Assembly: GCA_934589705.1 (NCBI GenBank)
Contig: CAKTOH010000028.1
Location: 1-18,512, forward strand
DNA length: 18,512 nucleotides
Source: an uncultured Oscillospiraceae bacterium
GTDB lineage: Bacteria; Bacillota; Clostridia; Oscillospirales; Oscillospiraceae
Direction of reading: 5' to 3'
Shown: piece after piece, positions 1 through 5,998 of the stretch
Layout of the letters: each line of letters begins with the position of its first letter
Position numbering within the stretch: the stretch's first letter is position 1
Translations under genes and position numbers: made by a program
The notes under the pieces: generated by a model
Told to the model about the DNA's origin: nothing
The model's database searches: none
The model's input: only the letters and a program-made list of their open reading frames with translations

Positions 1-921
1 AACGGCGAACCCAGCTTTGCCTACCCCTGCGTCCGGGCGGACATCCCCATCCGGTTCACCGACTTCCGGCTGACGGGTACGGACGCGGGCAACTATCAGC
101 TCACCAATGCCCAGCCTGAGGCCGTGACGGCGGAAATCCATCCCACACCCAACTATCTGGATGTGACGGACAAACCGGAATTTGACGACAAGACCACCGT
201 GACCGTTGACGGGGTGGAATACCCCATTGAGGAAACGGGCGACCGGCGTTATGTCAACCTGCCGGAAACCGGCGATCTGCTGACCATCTACTCCTTTAAG
301 GATGGCACCCCGGCGGGCTCCTACACCAACTATCCCACGGGTATGCGGGTGTTCCGCATCACCCGGCAGGAAGGCGGCGCGAAGGCCGAGGAAATCACCG
401 AGTTTGCCAATCTTCTGAACTACGCCGGCTGCTCCATCCGGGTCTCCGGCAAGAAGGGCATCCGAATGATCACCGGCATTGACCAGAACGTGAAGAAGAG
501 CCTGGTGAGCAAGGTGGGCCTGGCCGGCTACACCCTGGAGGAATACGGCACCGTAGTCCAGTGGGCGGACACTCTGGGCGGCAACACTCTGAATCTGACG
601 CACGGCAAGGCCAATTTCGCCTACAAGAAGGGCAAGGCCGACCCCATCTTCGCCAAGGCGGACGGCATGATTCTGTACACCAATGTGCTGGTGAACTTCA
701 CGGATGCCCAGTGTGAGCCGGATCTGGTCATGCGGCCCTACATCAAGCTGAAGGACACCGCCACCGGCGAAACCGTGACCCTTTACGGCGGCTGTGTCAC
801 CCGTTCCATCGGCTACGTTGCCTGGCAGAACCGGGACACCTACAAGCCCGGAACCGCAAGCTACAAGTACGTCTGGAACATCATCAACAAGATTGAGGAT
901 ACCAGCAAGTACCCCAACTAA
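1..921 (+). CDS. C-terminal part of a large cell-surface protein (5' end outside window)
   Basis: The reading frame is open from base 1 and stops with TAA at 919-921, so at least 306 residues of a longer protein are present; the GTG at 124 is internal. The first ~40 residues (LTGTDAGNYQLTNAQP) resemble the end of a YDG/MBG-type repeat of bacterial surface proteins, where a 'GTDAGNY.L' signature is typical. The remainder resembles a C-terminal module I associate with clostridial surface proteins: an 'IRVSGKKGIRMITGI' strand, then 'LEEYGTVVQWAD', then 'MRPYIKLKDTATGETVTLYGG'. No LPXTG, S-layer homology repeats or membrane anchor is visible at the C-terminus, so attachment must come from upstream domains or a partner. 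The neighbouring lipoprotein begins 12 bases later and is probably cotranscribed. The extracellular role is inferred; ligand unknown. Confidence 0.8.
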   Translation, partial: NGEPSFAYPCVRADIPIRFTDFRLTGTDAGNYQLTNAQPEAVTAEIHPTPNYLDVTDKPEFDDKTTVTVDGVEYPIEETGDRRYVNLPETGDLLTIYSFKDGTPAGSYTNYPTGMRVFRITRQEGGAKAEEITEFANLLNYAGCSIRVSGKKGIRMITGIDQNVKKSLVSKVGLAGYTLEEYGTVVQWADTLGGNTLNLTHGKANFAYKKGKADPIFAKADGMILYTNVLVNFTDAQCEPDLVMRPYIKLKDTATGETVTLYGGCVTRSIGYVAWQNRDTYKPGTASYKYVWNIINKIEDTSKYPN

Positions 922-933
922 GGAGGCGGACGG

Positions 934-2064
934 ATGAAAAAATTCTTTGTGATTTTTCTGGCACTGACCCTTGCCCTGGGCACGGGCTGCTCCCATCAGG
1001 CGGAGCAGCCCACCGCCCCGGTGGCTGTGGCGACGGCACCTACAACGGCACCCGCTCCGGCGGCTGACCAGACCGAGCCTACCGAGACAACTGCCCCTGC
1101 CCCCCGGACGGTGGAGGGCACCATTCAGGGCATCCACATTCCGGCGATCCTCAGCTTCCCCCAGCGGGGGGACATCGTCCAGGTGACGGGCTACCCCGAT
1201 GAGGCCACGGCCACCGTGACGGTGGGGAATGCCCAGGGCAGCTTCGCCAAGGTGCTCCTGCGCTTCGACAGCGACGAAAGCTATGAAGCCTGGCAGGCCT
1301 ACGCCAAGTACAACACCCGGGTTTTCGAAGGCTATACCCTGGTGGGGGAGCCTCTGGCAACTCTGAAAACCAACACACAGATGACGGTGCTGGACGATCT
1401 GGGAGAATGCTACCTGGTGCAAACCGAGGACCTGACGGGCTACATCGCCAAGACCCAGGCCAGCAAGTGGCGGATCAAAAGCAGCGGCTCCGGCTCCGGT
1501 TCCGGTTCCGGTGGCTCCGGTACCGGCAAGGACGGGGGAGACATTTCTCTGACCGGCTTTGCAGGCGACGTCCGCCCGGTGCTCCTGGCGGACACCGTGA
1601 AAACCGGCGCGGCTCAGGTTCGGGCTGACGGCGGCCGGGTGGTGCTCAAGTATTTTGACCGGGGGGACAAGGTTCAGCTGGTGCTGGACGCGGAAGTGGC
1701 CCCGGAAATTCCGGGCTATGCCCTGATTCTGGAGGACGGCGTGTTGGCTTATATTCCGGTGGACTGGGTGGAAAAGCCCGGCGACGAGGTTTTCCAGCCC
1801 TGGGAGGGCTACGCGGGCTATCAGTGCAAGCGCTACGACAATTTTGAGCTGGCGGGCAAGAGCCTGGGTCAGCTGAGCGGCAATAAGAAGATCACCGTTC
1901 TGTGGCAGAGCGGCGATGTGCTGCTGGTGGAGTCCGAAAGCGGCGTTTCCTATATTGCCGCCTCCACCGCCCGAACCACCCCCATTCCCAGAAGCAGCGG
2001 CGGCTCTTCCGGCTCCGGCGGTTCCGGCGGAGGCGGCGACAGCTGGACCCCGCCTAAGCTGTAA
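934..2064 (+). CDS. Lipoprotein with two related domains and Gly/Ser linkers
   Basis: 376 residues. A lipoprotein signal is clear: MKK, a hydrophobic core, then LGTGC with the lipid-modified Cys at residue 19. A Thr/Pro/Ala-rich spacer follows (about 20-55). Two related units come next. Unit 1 (about 60-180) ends 'YTLVGEPLATLKTNTQMTVL' then 'ECYLVQTEDLTGYIA'; unit 2 (about 205-345) ends 'FELAGKSLGQLSGNKKITVL' then 'DVLLVESESGVSYIA'. The pattern of a short beta strand followed by 'xYLVxTxxxxGYIA' resembles bacterial SH3-like domains, but I cannot assign a family. Each unit is followed by a Gly/Ser tract (about 186-200 and 352-370). AGGAGG at 920-925 overlaps the stop of the upstream gene and sets the ATG at 934. 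Probably the partner of the upstream surface protein; function unknown. Confidence 0.85.
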   Translation: MKKFFVIFLALTLALGTGCSHQAEQPTAPVAVATAPTTAPAPAADQTEPTETTAPAPRTVEGTIQGIHIPAILSFPQRGDIVQVTGYPDEATATVTVGNAQGSFAKVLLRFDSDESYEAWQAYAKYNTRVFEGYTLVGEPLATLKTNTQMTVLDDLGECYLVQTEDLTGYIAKTQASKWRIKSSGSGSGSGSGGSGTGKDGGDISLTGFAGDVRPVLLADTVKTGAAQVRADGGRVVLKYFDRGDKVQLVLDAEVAPEIPGYALILEDGVLAYIPVDWVEKPGDEVFQPWEGYAGYQCKRYDNFELAGKSLGQLSGNKKITVLWQSGDVLLVESESGVSYIAASTARTTPIPRSSGGSSGSGGSGGGGDSWTPPKL

Positions 2065-2073
2065 TACAAACCG

Positions 2074-2116
2074 AAAAATCCCCTATGCCATCGGAAAATG
2101 GCATAGGGGATTTTTT
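2074..2116 (+). terminator. Rho-independent terminator, probably bidirectional
   Basis: Perfect 13-bp stem TCCCCTATGCCAT (2079-2091) / ATGGCATAGGGGA (2098-2110) with a 6-base loop, flanked by A5 on the left and T6 on the right, so the stem can extend to 18 bp. It sits 10 bases after the lipoprotein stop. The symmetrical A/T flanks would also stop transcription arriving on the minus strand from the regulator gene. Confidence 0.92.
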
Positions 2117-2167
2117 CTGTGTGCGCATTGGGAAGATGCGGGCGGAAAGCGGGACTCTCAGAGGACT

Positions 2168-2360
2168 ACACCAAAGCCCCCCTTGTGTAAAGGGGGGTGT
2201 CACGGCTTTGCCGTGACGGGGGGATTGTACGTTCTTCAAAAGTGTTTATTGATTGCCGCAATTTGACAATCCCTCAGTCAAAAATCAGAGATTTTTGCCA
2301 GCTCCCTTTGCACAAGGGAGCCTTTGCGCTTCGCCATTGGCTCACGATGACACGAAGGCT
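2168..2360. repeat. Mosaic of palindromic interspersed repeats
   Basis: Fills the gap between the lipoprotein and the convergent regulator. Three hairpins are visible: CCCCCCTT/AAGGGGGG (2177-2197), GTCACGGC-TTT-GCCGTGAC (2199-2217) and GCTCCCTT/AAGGGAGC (2301-2321). Bases 2263-2301 recur exactly, in reverse complement, at 14835-14873. This type of sequence is familiar from intergenic regions of gut Clostridia genomes (recollection, not searched). ORFs drawn across it are not credible genes. Confidence 0.8.
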
Positions 2361-2364
2361 TCTC

Positions 2365-3120
2365 TCACTTTTCCTCGGCACTGCGGATATTGCGCACATG
2401 CATATAGACCGTATTCTTATTGATGCCCAGCAGCTCCGCAACCCGGACGATGCTCTCCTTGAAGCTGAAAATGCCCTGGGCGTAGAGCCGCTCCACGATG
2501 ACCTTATTTTTGCAGACAGTGGAAATGGACTTGTCCCGGTGCACCTCCTCCGACACCCGCTCCACCATGTCCGCAATCAGGGATTGGGAGCTGGTGGCGA
2601 AATTCTCCGTCGGAACAGGGACGGCGGGAACCGGGGGCAGGGGAACATCCGGCATCAGGTTGGCAAGTACGTCAAAGAAAGGGGTGTCCAGGTACAGATT
2701 CATGCACAGAAGGCCGATGATCCGCTGATGCTCTCCCCGGATGGGAATGGTAGTGGATTTTAGGTGCGTGCCGTCCTTCTTGGTGGTGAAGTAATTTTTC
2801 GCCGTAACATAGGAACGGTCGGCTCGGATTTCCGACAGCATTTGCAGAGCCAGATCCGTGATGGGGGAGCCAACCGTCCGGCCTGTGTGATGACCGTTGC
2901 AGATGGCGATGACGGAGTTGGACAGGGATGCCAGGCTGTGCAGCACAATTTCGTAGTGGGCGCCAAGGTAGGCCGAAAGGCCTGGCACCATGGCGGCGTA
3001 GGAGTCGAGAATTGCCTTGTCAACGGAAGTCAGCGTGATTTCAATATTGTCCATAACCAGCTTCGCGGTGGTTTGCCGCGAACGCCTCCTCTTTGCAGGT
3101 TTGACTCCGGGGACTTTCAT
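2365..3120 (-). CDS. YheO/DauR-type transcriptional regulator (PAS-like + HTH)
   Basis: 251 residues from the ATG at 3120. The N-terminal half matches the YheO PAS-like domain: 'YEIVLHSL', 'SVIAICNGHHTGRTVGSPITDLAL', 'KNYFTTKKDGTHLKSTTIPIRG', 'IIGLLCMNLYLD'. A Pro-rich linker follows, then a C-terminal helix-turn-helix (about 210-246) with 'IVRVAELLGINKNTVYMHVRNIR'. The family includes DauR, which controls D-arginine catabolism in Pseudomonas. The start is uncertain: the ATG at 3120 adds a basic 22-residue N-terminus (KPAKRRRSRQ) and has no good ribosome site, while the ATG at 3054 gives 229 residues, closer to the family norm, but also lacks an SD at the right distance. Divergent from ridA, so it probably controls ridA and perhaps the importer locus (inference). 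Confidence 0.9.
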   Translation of the reverse strand: MKVPGVKPAKRRRSRQTTAKLVMDNIEITLTSVDKAILDSYAAMVPGLSAYLGAHYEIVLHSLASLSNSVIAICNGHHTGRTVGSPITDLALQMLSEIRADRSYVTAKNYFTTKKDGTHLKSTTIPIRGEHQRIIGLLCMNLYLDTPFFDVLANLMPDVPLPPVPAVPVPTENFATSSQSLIADMVERVSEEVHRDKSISTVCKNKVIVERLYAQGIFSFKESIVRVAELLGINKNTVYMHVRNIRSAEEK

Positions 3121-3180
3121 GGCCGCGGGGGAAAAGTAGGAAAGAAGCCGGAGCCTTTCATATTTCCAAAACCTTATGTT

Positions 3181-3209
3181 ATTGTAACGAGAAACGGATA
3201 AAAAAACAA
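3181..3209 (-). promoter_or_regulatory. Sigma-A-type promoter for the regulator gene
   Basis: On the minus strand: -35 TTGTTT (3209-3204), 17-base spacer, -10 TACAAT (3186-3181). Transcription would begin near 3174, about 55 bases before the ATG at 3120. Confidence 0.6.
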
Positions 3210-3210
3210 G

Positions 3211-3226
3211 TTGTGAAATCGCACAA
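3211..3226. promoter_or_regulatory. Candidate operator between divergent promoters
   Basis: Perfect inverted repeat TTGTG-AAATCG-CACAA, abutting the -35 of the minus promoter and about 40 bases upstream of the plus promoter -35. The position suits a regulator acting on both transcripts. The arms are only 5 bp, so chance is possible. Confidence 0.35.
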
Positions 3227-3267
3227 AATCATCTCTGCAATAAACAAAATTTTAACCACTAAAATTA

Positions 3268-3296
3268 TTGACAGTTTATAGAGAAGCGTATATAAT
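3268..3296 (+). promoter_or_regulatory. Consensus sigma-A promoter for ridA
   Basis: -35 TTGACA (3268-3273), spacer exactly 17, -10 TATAAT (3291-3296): both hexamers match consensus fully, in AT-rich DNA unlike the surrounding genes. Expected start near 3303, giving a leader of about 73 bases before ridA. Confidence 0.88.
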
Positions 3297-3323
3297 GATG
3301 ACACTCCTGAAGGACAATTGCCC

Positions 3324-3359
3324 ATGACGGGTAAACAATTCCGGAGGTACGACAAGTAG
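3324..3359 (+). CDS. Possible 11-codon leader peptide ahead of ridA
   Basis: ATG at 3324 to TAG at 3357-3359 encodes MTGKQFRRYDK. GAAGGA at 3309-3314 sits 9 bases upstream, an acceptable ribosome site, and the ORF lies wholly within the predicted ridA transcript. It ends 16 bases before the ridA start. It may be a chance ORF; no regulatory hairpin is obvious. Confidence 0.3.
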   Translation: MTGKQFRRYDK

Positions 3360-3375
3360 AACTGGAGGAAAATCC

Positions 3376-3747
3376 ATGAAAATCATTCATACATCCAACG
3401 CCCCCGCGGCCATCGGCCCCTACTCCCAGGCGATTGTATCCAACGGCACCCTGTACGTCAGCGGCCAGATTCCCGTGAATCCCGCAACCGGCGCTTTTTC
3501 CGGCGACACAATTGCAGCCCAGGCCGAACAGAGCTGCAAAAACGTGGGCGCGATACTGGAAGCCGCCGGTGTCGGCTTTGACAAGGTGGTCAAGACCAGC
3601 TGCTTCCTGGCGGACATGGCGGACTTTGCCACGTTCAACGAAGTCTACGCCAAGTATTTCGTATCCAAGCCCGCCCGGGCCTGCGTGGCGGTGAAGACCC
3701 TGCCCAAGGGCGCTCTGTGCGAGATCGAGGCCGTTGCCGAGCTGTAA
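3376..3747 (+). CDS. ridA: RidA family 2-iminobutanoate/2-iminopropanoate deaminase
   Basis: 123 residues, normal for the YjgF/YER057c/UK114 (Rid) family. It hydrolyses the enamine/imine intermediates released by PLP enzymes, giving 2-oxoacids and ammonia and protecting PLP enzymes from damage. Visible signatures: 'APAAIGPYSQAI' near the N-terminus, 'LYVSGQIPVNPATG', and the C-terminal 'PARACVAVKTLPKGALCEIEA'. Arg101 and Glu116 align with E. coli Arg105 and Glu120, the substrate-binding pair, so the protein should be active. The SD GGAGG at 3364-3368 places the ATG. It is cytosolic and has its own strong promoter. Two PLP enzymes lie downstream, which fits its role. Confidence 0.95.
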   Translation: MKIIHTSNAPAAIGPYSQAIVSNGTLYVSGQIPVNPATGAFSGDTIAAQAEQSCKNVGAILEAAGVGFDKVVKTSCFLADMADFATFNEVYAKYFVSKPARACVAVKTLPKGALCEIEAVAEL

Positions 3748-3749
3748 TC

Positions 3750-3789
3750 CCATAGGAAATAAGCCGGCTGACCACCGGTTTATCTATGG
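3750..3789 (+). terminator. Long hairpin after ridA, possible terminator
   Basis: Starts two bases after the ridA stop. Outer stem CCATAG (3750-3755)/CTATGG (3784-3789) and inner stem ATAAGCCGG (3759-3767)/CCGGTTTAT (3775-3783), with one G-U pair, a 3-base bulge and a 7-base loop. No T-tract follows, so termination may be weak. Its last two bases overlap the start of the 161-bp repeat. Confidence 0.45.
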
Positions 3790-3948
3790 AAACTCTGAAT
3801 AAATCGTCTGCGGCTGGGCAGCGGATCTTTTGCCCCCAGTCTGCGGTTTGAAAAATGGGAAATACACAAAGTATTCCTCCATTTTCCAAACCTTGCCTGG
3901 AAACAAAATCTCTCGCTGCCAGCTCTTGCCGATTTAATCAGAGCTTCC
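3788..3948 (+). repeat. 161-bp terminal-inverted-repeat element, copy 1
   Basis: Ends are GGAAACTCTGAATAAATCG (3788-3806) and CGATTTAATCAGAGCTTCC (3930-3948), inverted repeats with two mismatches over 19 bases. A copy of identical length lies at 17239-17399, with 18 differences by manual alignment (about 89% identity). The interior folds into a long stem (GGTTTGAAAAATGG paired with CCATTTTCCAAACC) topped by AATAC/GTATT. CTAT flanks the element on both sides, a possible 4-bp target duplication. It has no coding capacity, so MITE-like. Confidence 0.85.
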
Positions 3949-3955
3949 CTATATT
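3926..3955 (+). promoter_or_regulatory. Possible promoter at the repeat edge, upstream of the binding-protein gene
   Basis: TTGCCG (3926-3931) inside the right end of the element, 18-base spacer, TATATT (3950-3955) just outside it. The start would fall near 3962, leaving a short leader with the GAGGAG ribosome site. The -35 is poor, so this is a suggestion only; no other promoter is evident for this gene. Confidence 0.3.
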
Positions 3956-3979
3956 AAAATATGAGAGGAGTCAATTATT

Positions 3980-5599
3980 ATGAAGAGAATGCTTGCCATT
4001 GCGCTGGCCGCGCTGCTGGTATTCGGCCTGACCGCCTGCGGCGGCACCATTGAAAAGGCCGATACCCCCGTCGCTTCCGCCGCCACCGGTGCTGCCGGAG
4101 AAACCGCCCAGACCAAGCAGGTGGTGGTGGGTGTGAGCATGGGCGCAACCACCATGGATCCCGCTCACGAGTACGAGTGGGATGCCGAGATGATGCTGCA
4201 CTCCGTGTATCCGACCCTGGTCACCAGCGACTACGCCGATGAATCCAAGATCCTGCCCTGCGTGGCTTCCGAGTGGGTCATCTCCGATGACGGCCTGACC
4301 TATACCTTCACCCTGAACCAGGGCATCCGGTTCACCACCGGCAAGGAGCTGAAGGCTTCCGATGTGGCCTTCTCCCTGAACCGGCTGAAGGGTGCCGCCG
4401 GAAACCCCTCCTTCCTGCTGTCCAGCGTGGAGAGCGTGGAGGCCACCGGTGACTACGAAGTGACCGTCACCCTGTCCGAGCCCAACCCCGCCCTGCTGAA
4501 CATTCTGACCCGTGCTTCCGCCGGTGTGTACGACGCCGAGGCCGCCCAGGCCAACGGCGCCACCTGCGACAGCAGCGATGCCGGTCAGGCTTACTTTGAC
4601 ACCACCTCCATCGGCTGCGGCCCCTACATGATTTCCTCCTTTCACAGCGGCTCCGAGCTGGTGCTGGTGAAGAATCCGGATTCCTACTTCCCCGCCGGTA
4701 ATGTGGACACCTACATCATCCGCAACATTGCCGACTCCGCCACTCAGCAGATGGAGCTGGAAGGCGGCGATCTGGACTTCGCCCTGGATCTGACCGCTGA
4801 CCAGACCGCCCTGCTGGAGGGCAGCGAGAACATCAAGCTGGTGAGCTTTGACACCATGGATATTTTCTTCCTGGGTCTGAACGCCAGCGAGGAGTACGGC
4901 AAGGAGCTGGCTGACCCCACCGTCCGTGAGGCCATCCGTTACGCCATCGATTATCCCGGCCTGTGCGCTCTGGCAGGCAACGGCGCTACCACCCCCGCCG
5001 GTATTATTCCCAAGGGCTTCCTGGGCTACGCCGGGGAAACCACCATCACCCGGGATGTGGAGAAGGCCAAGGCACTGCTGACCGAGGCCGGCTATCCTGA
5101 CGGCATTACCTTCAGCATGGGCGTCATCCCCGACATGGCTCCCGACGGCGTTTCCTTCATGACCCTGGCTCAGAAGGTGCAGGCGGATCTGGCCGAGGCC
5201 GGTATCACCGTGAACATCGAGCCTCAGGAGGTCGCCGTTTACCTGGAGGGCTACCGGGACGGCAAGCAGCAGTCCGTTATGTGCCAGTGGGGCCCGGACT
5301 ACAACGATTCCAACAACCAGCTGGCCTTCCTGCCCGGCAACACCGTAGGCCTGCGTCTGGGCTGGACCGCCGAGATGGATCCGGAGCTGGCTGAGCTGGC
5401 GCAGAAGGCTTCCGTGGAAACCGACAGCGACAAGCGCGCCGAGCTCTTCGCCGAAATCCAGAAGCAGATGGACGAGAAGAACGCTCCCGCCGTGGTGCTG
5501 CTCCAGCCCGGTAAGACCTGGGCAGTCAGCAGCCGCCTGACGGATCTGACCGTCAGCCCTGCTTTCGGCTTTGACTTCGTCAGCCTGGATGTCCAGTAA
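3980..5599 (+). CDS. Family 5 extracellular solute-binding lipoprotein (DppA/OppA-like)
   Basis: 539 residues. Lipoprotein signal MKRMLAIALAALLVFGLTAC with Cys20 as the lipid anchor, so it sits on the outer face of the membrane and delivers substrate to the DppBC permease. Family signs: 'AHEYEWDAEMMLHSVYPTLV', then 'DGLTYTFTLNQGIRFTTGKE' followed by 'LKASDVAFSLNRL', 'SIGCGPYMI', and 'REAIRYAIDYPGL'. Length is typical of cluster C binding proteins for peptides; nickel or other small ligands are alternatives. GAGGAG lies about 10 bases before the ATG. A hairpin with a T-tract follows the gene, and a 400-bp gap full of repeats separates it from the permease genes. Partial termination would give more binding protein than permease. 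Confidence 0.93.
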   Translation: MKRMLAIALAALLVFGLTACGGTIEKADTPVASAATGAAGETAQTKQVVVGVSMGATTMDPAHEYEWDAEMMLHSVYPTLVTSDYADESKILPCVASEWVISDDGLTYTFTLNQGIRFTTGKELKASDVAFSLNRLKGAAGNPSFLLSSVESVEATGDYEVTVTLSEPNPALLNILTRASAGVYDAEAAQANGATCDSSDAGQAYFDTTSIGCGPYMISSFHSGSELVLVKNPDSYFPAGNVDTYIIRNIADSATQQMELEGGDLDFALDLTADQTALLEGSENIKLVSFDTMDIFFLGLNASEEYGKELADPTVREAIRYAIDYPGLCALAGNGATTPAGIIPKGFLGYAGETTITRDVEKAKALLTEAGYPDGITFSMGVIPDMAPDGVSFMTLAQKVQADLAEAGITVNIEPQEVAVYLEGYRDGKQQSVMCQWGPDYNDSNNQLAFLPGNTVGLRLGWTAEMDPELAELAQKASVETDSDKRAELFAEIQKQMDEKNAPAVVLLQPGKTWAVSSRLTDLTVSPAFGFDFVSLDVQ

Positions 5600-5613
5600 G
5601 TTTTCGTGCATTT

Positions 5614-5670
5614 GGGCAGCAGACCTTTCCACAGCAAAGATGCTGCAAGGAGGGTTTGCTGCCCCCTTTT
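5614..5670 (+). terminator. Compound hairpin with T-tract after the binding-protein gene
   Basis: Outer stem GGGCAGCAGACC (5614-5625)/GGTTTGCTGCCC (5653-5664) with one wobble, enclosing a small hairpin CAGCA-AAGA-TGCTG (5632-5645), followed by CC and TTTT (5667-5670). It starts 14 bases after the stop and lies inside the likely transporter operon, which suits an attenuating rather than absolute terminator. Confidence 0.55.
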
Positions 5671-5677
5671 ATAAGAG

Positions 5678-5697
5678 GGAACTCCGATTCAGAGTTT
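5678..5697. repeat. Short palindrome resembling joined element ends
   Basis: GGGAACTCCGATTCAGAGTT is a near-palindrome built from the same CTCTGA/TCAGAG core as the ends of the 161-bp element. It lies just left of the 194-bp element, with a matching stub to its right. Confidence 0.45.
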
Positions 5698-5717
5698 TTG
5701 AGACTGTCAAAAAAGCA

Positions 5718-5911
5718 TGTCATTGCGAGCCAGTGCTCACACTGGCGTGGCAATCCCCCTAACATTCAAATATTTTAGTTCCTAAACCGGAAGCTTTTAC
5801 GTCTAACCGGGGGATTCCCACACCAGTCTGCGATATATTACGGTATGATTGCCACTGGCAATCATTACTATTTTAATTCGCTGCGCGGAGCACCACTGGT
5901 TCGGAATGACA
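5718..5911. repeat. 194-bp terminal-inverted-repeat element
   Basis: Ends are TGTCATTGCGAGCCAGTG (5718-5735) and CACTGGTTCGGAATGACA (5894-5911), an 18-bp inverted repeat with two mismatches. A second inner pair, GTGGCAATCCCCC near 5748 and GGGGGATTCCCAC near 5811, allows a cruciform. Bases 5842-5896 share about 85% identity with 14769-14823 in the opposite orientation. No ORF is credible. 'GTCATTGCGA...GGCAATCC' elements are, from recollection, widespread in Firmicutes intergenic DNA. Confidence 0.75.
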
Positions 5912-5940
5912 ATGTATCTTTCGGACTTTCTCGACAACCT

Positions 5941-5964
5941 GGAAAACTCTGATTCAGAGCTTCC
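5941..5964. repeat. 24-bp stub: two ends of the 161-bp element joined
   Basis: The left end motif GGAAAACTCTGA runs straight into the right end motif TTCAGAGCTTCC, with no element interior between. It may be a minimal derivative or excision scar. Confidence 0.5.
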
Positions 5965-5998
5965 ATCACGCCACGATACAATATGAGGTTTCTGAATC

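Noticed and set aside
2168..2360. Possible CRISPR array, from clustered short palindromes
   Set aside because: Units differ from each other and there is no regular repeat-spacer pattern; no cas genes in the window.
2197..2763. A plus-strand 188-residue frame
   Set aside because: Begins in repeat DNA and runs antisense to the PAS-HTH regulator.
3788..3948. Insertion sequence with transposase
   Set aside because: Only 161 bp with no coding capacity; no transposase gene anywhere in the window, so only a non-autonomous element can be proposed.
3971..5632. A 553-residue minus-strand open frame opposite the binding-protein gene
   Set aside because: It is antisense to a clear family 5 binding protein and its Gly/His/Gln/Val-rich composition is what codon bias of the plus-strand gene produces. 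No ribosome site or family likeness.
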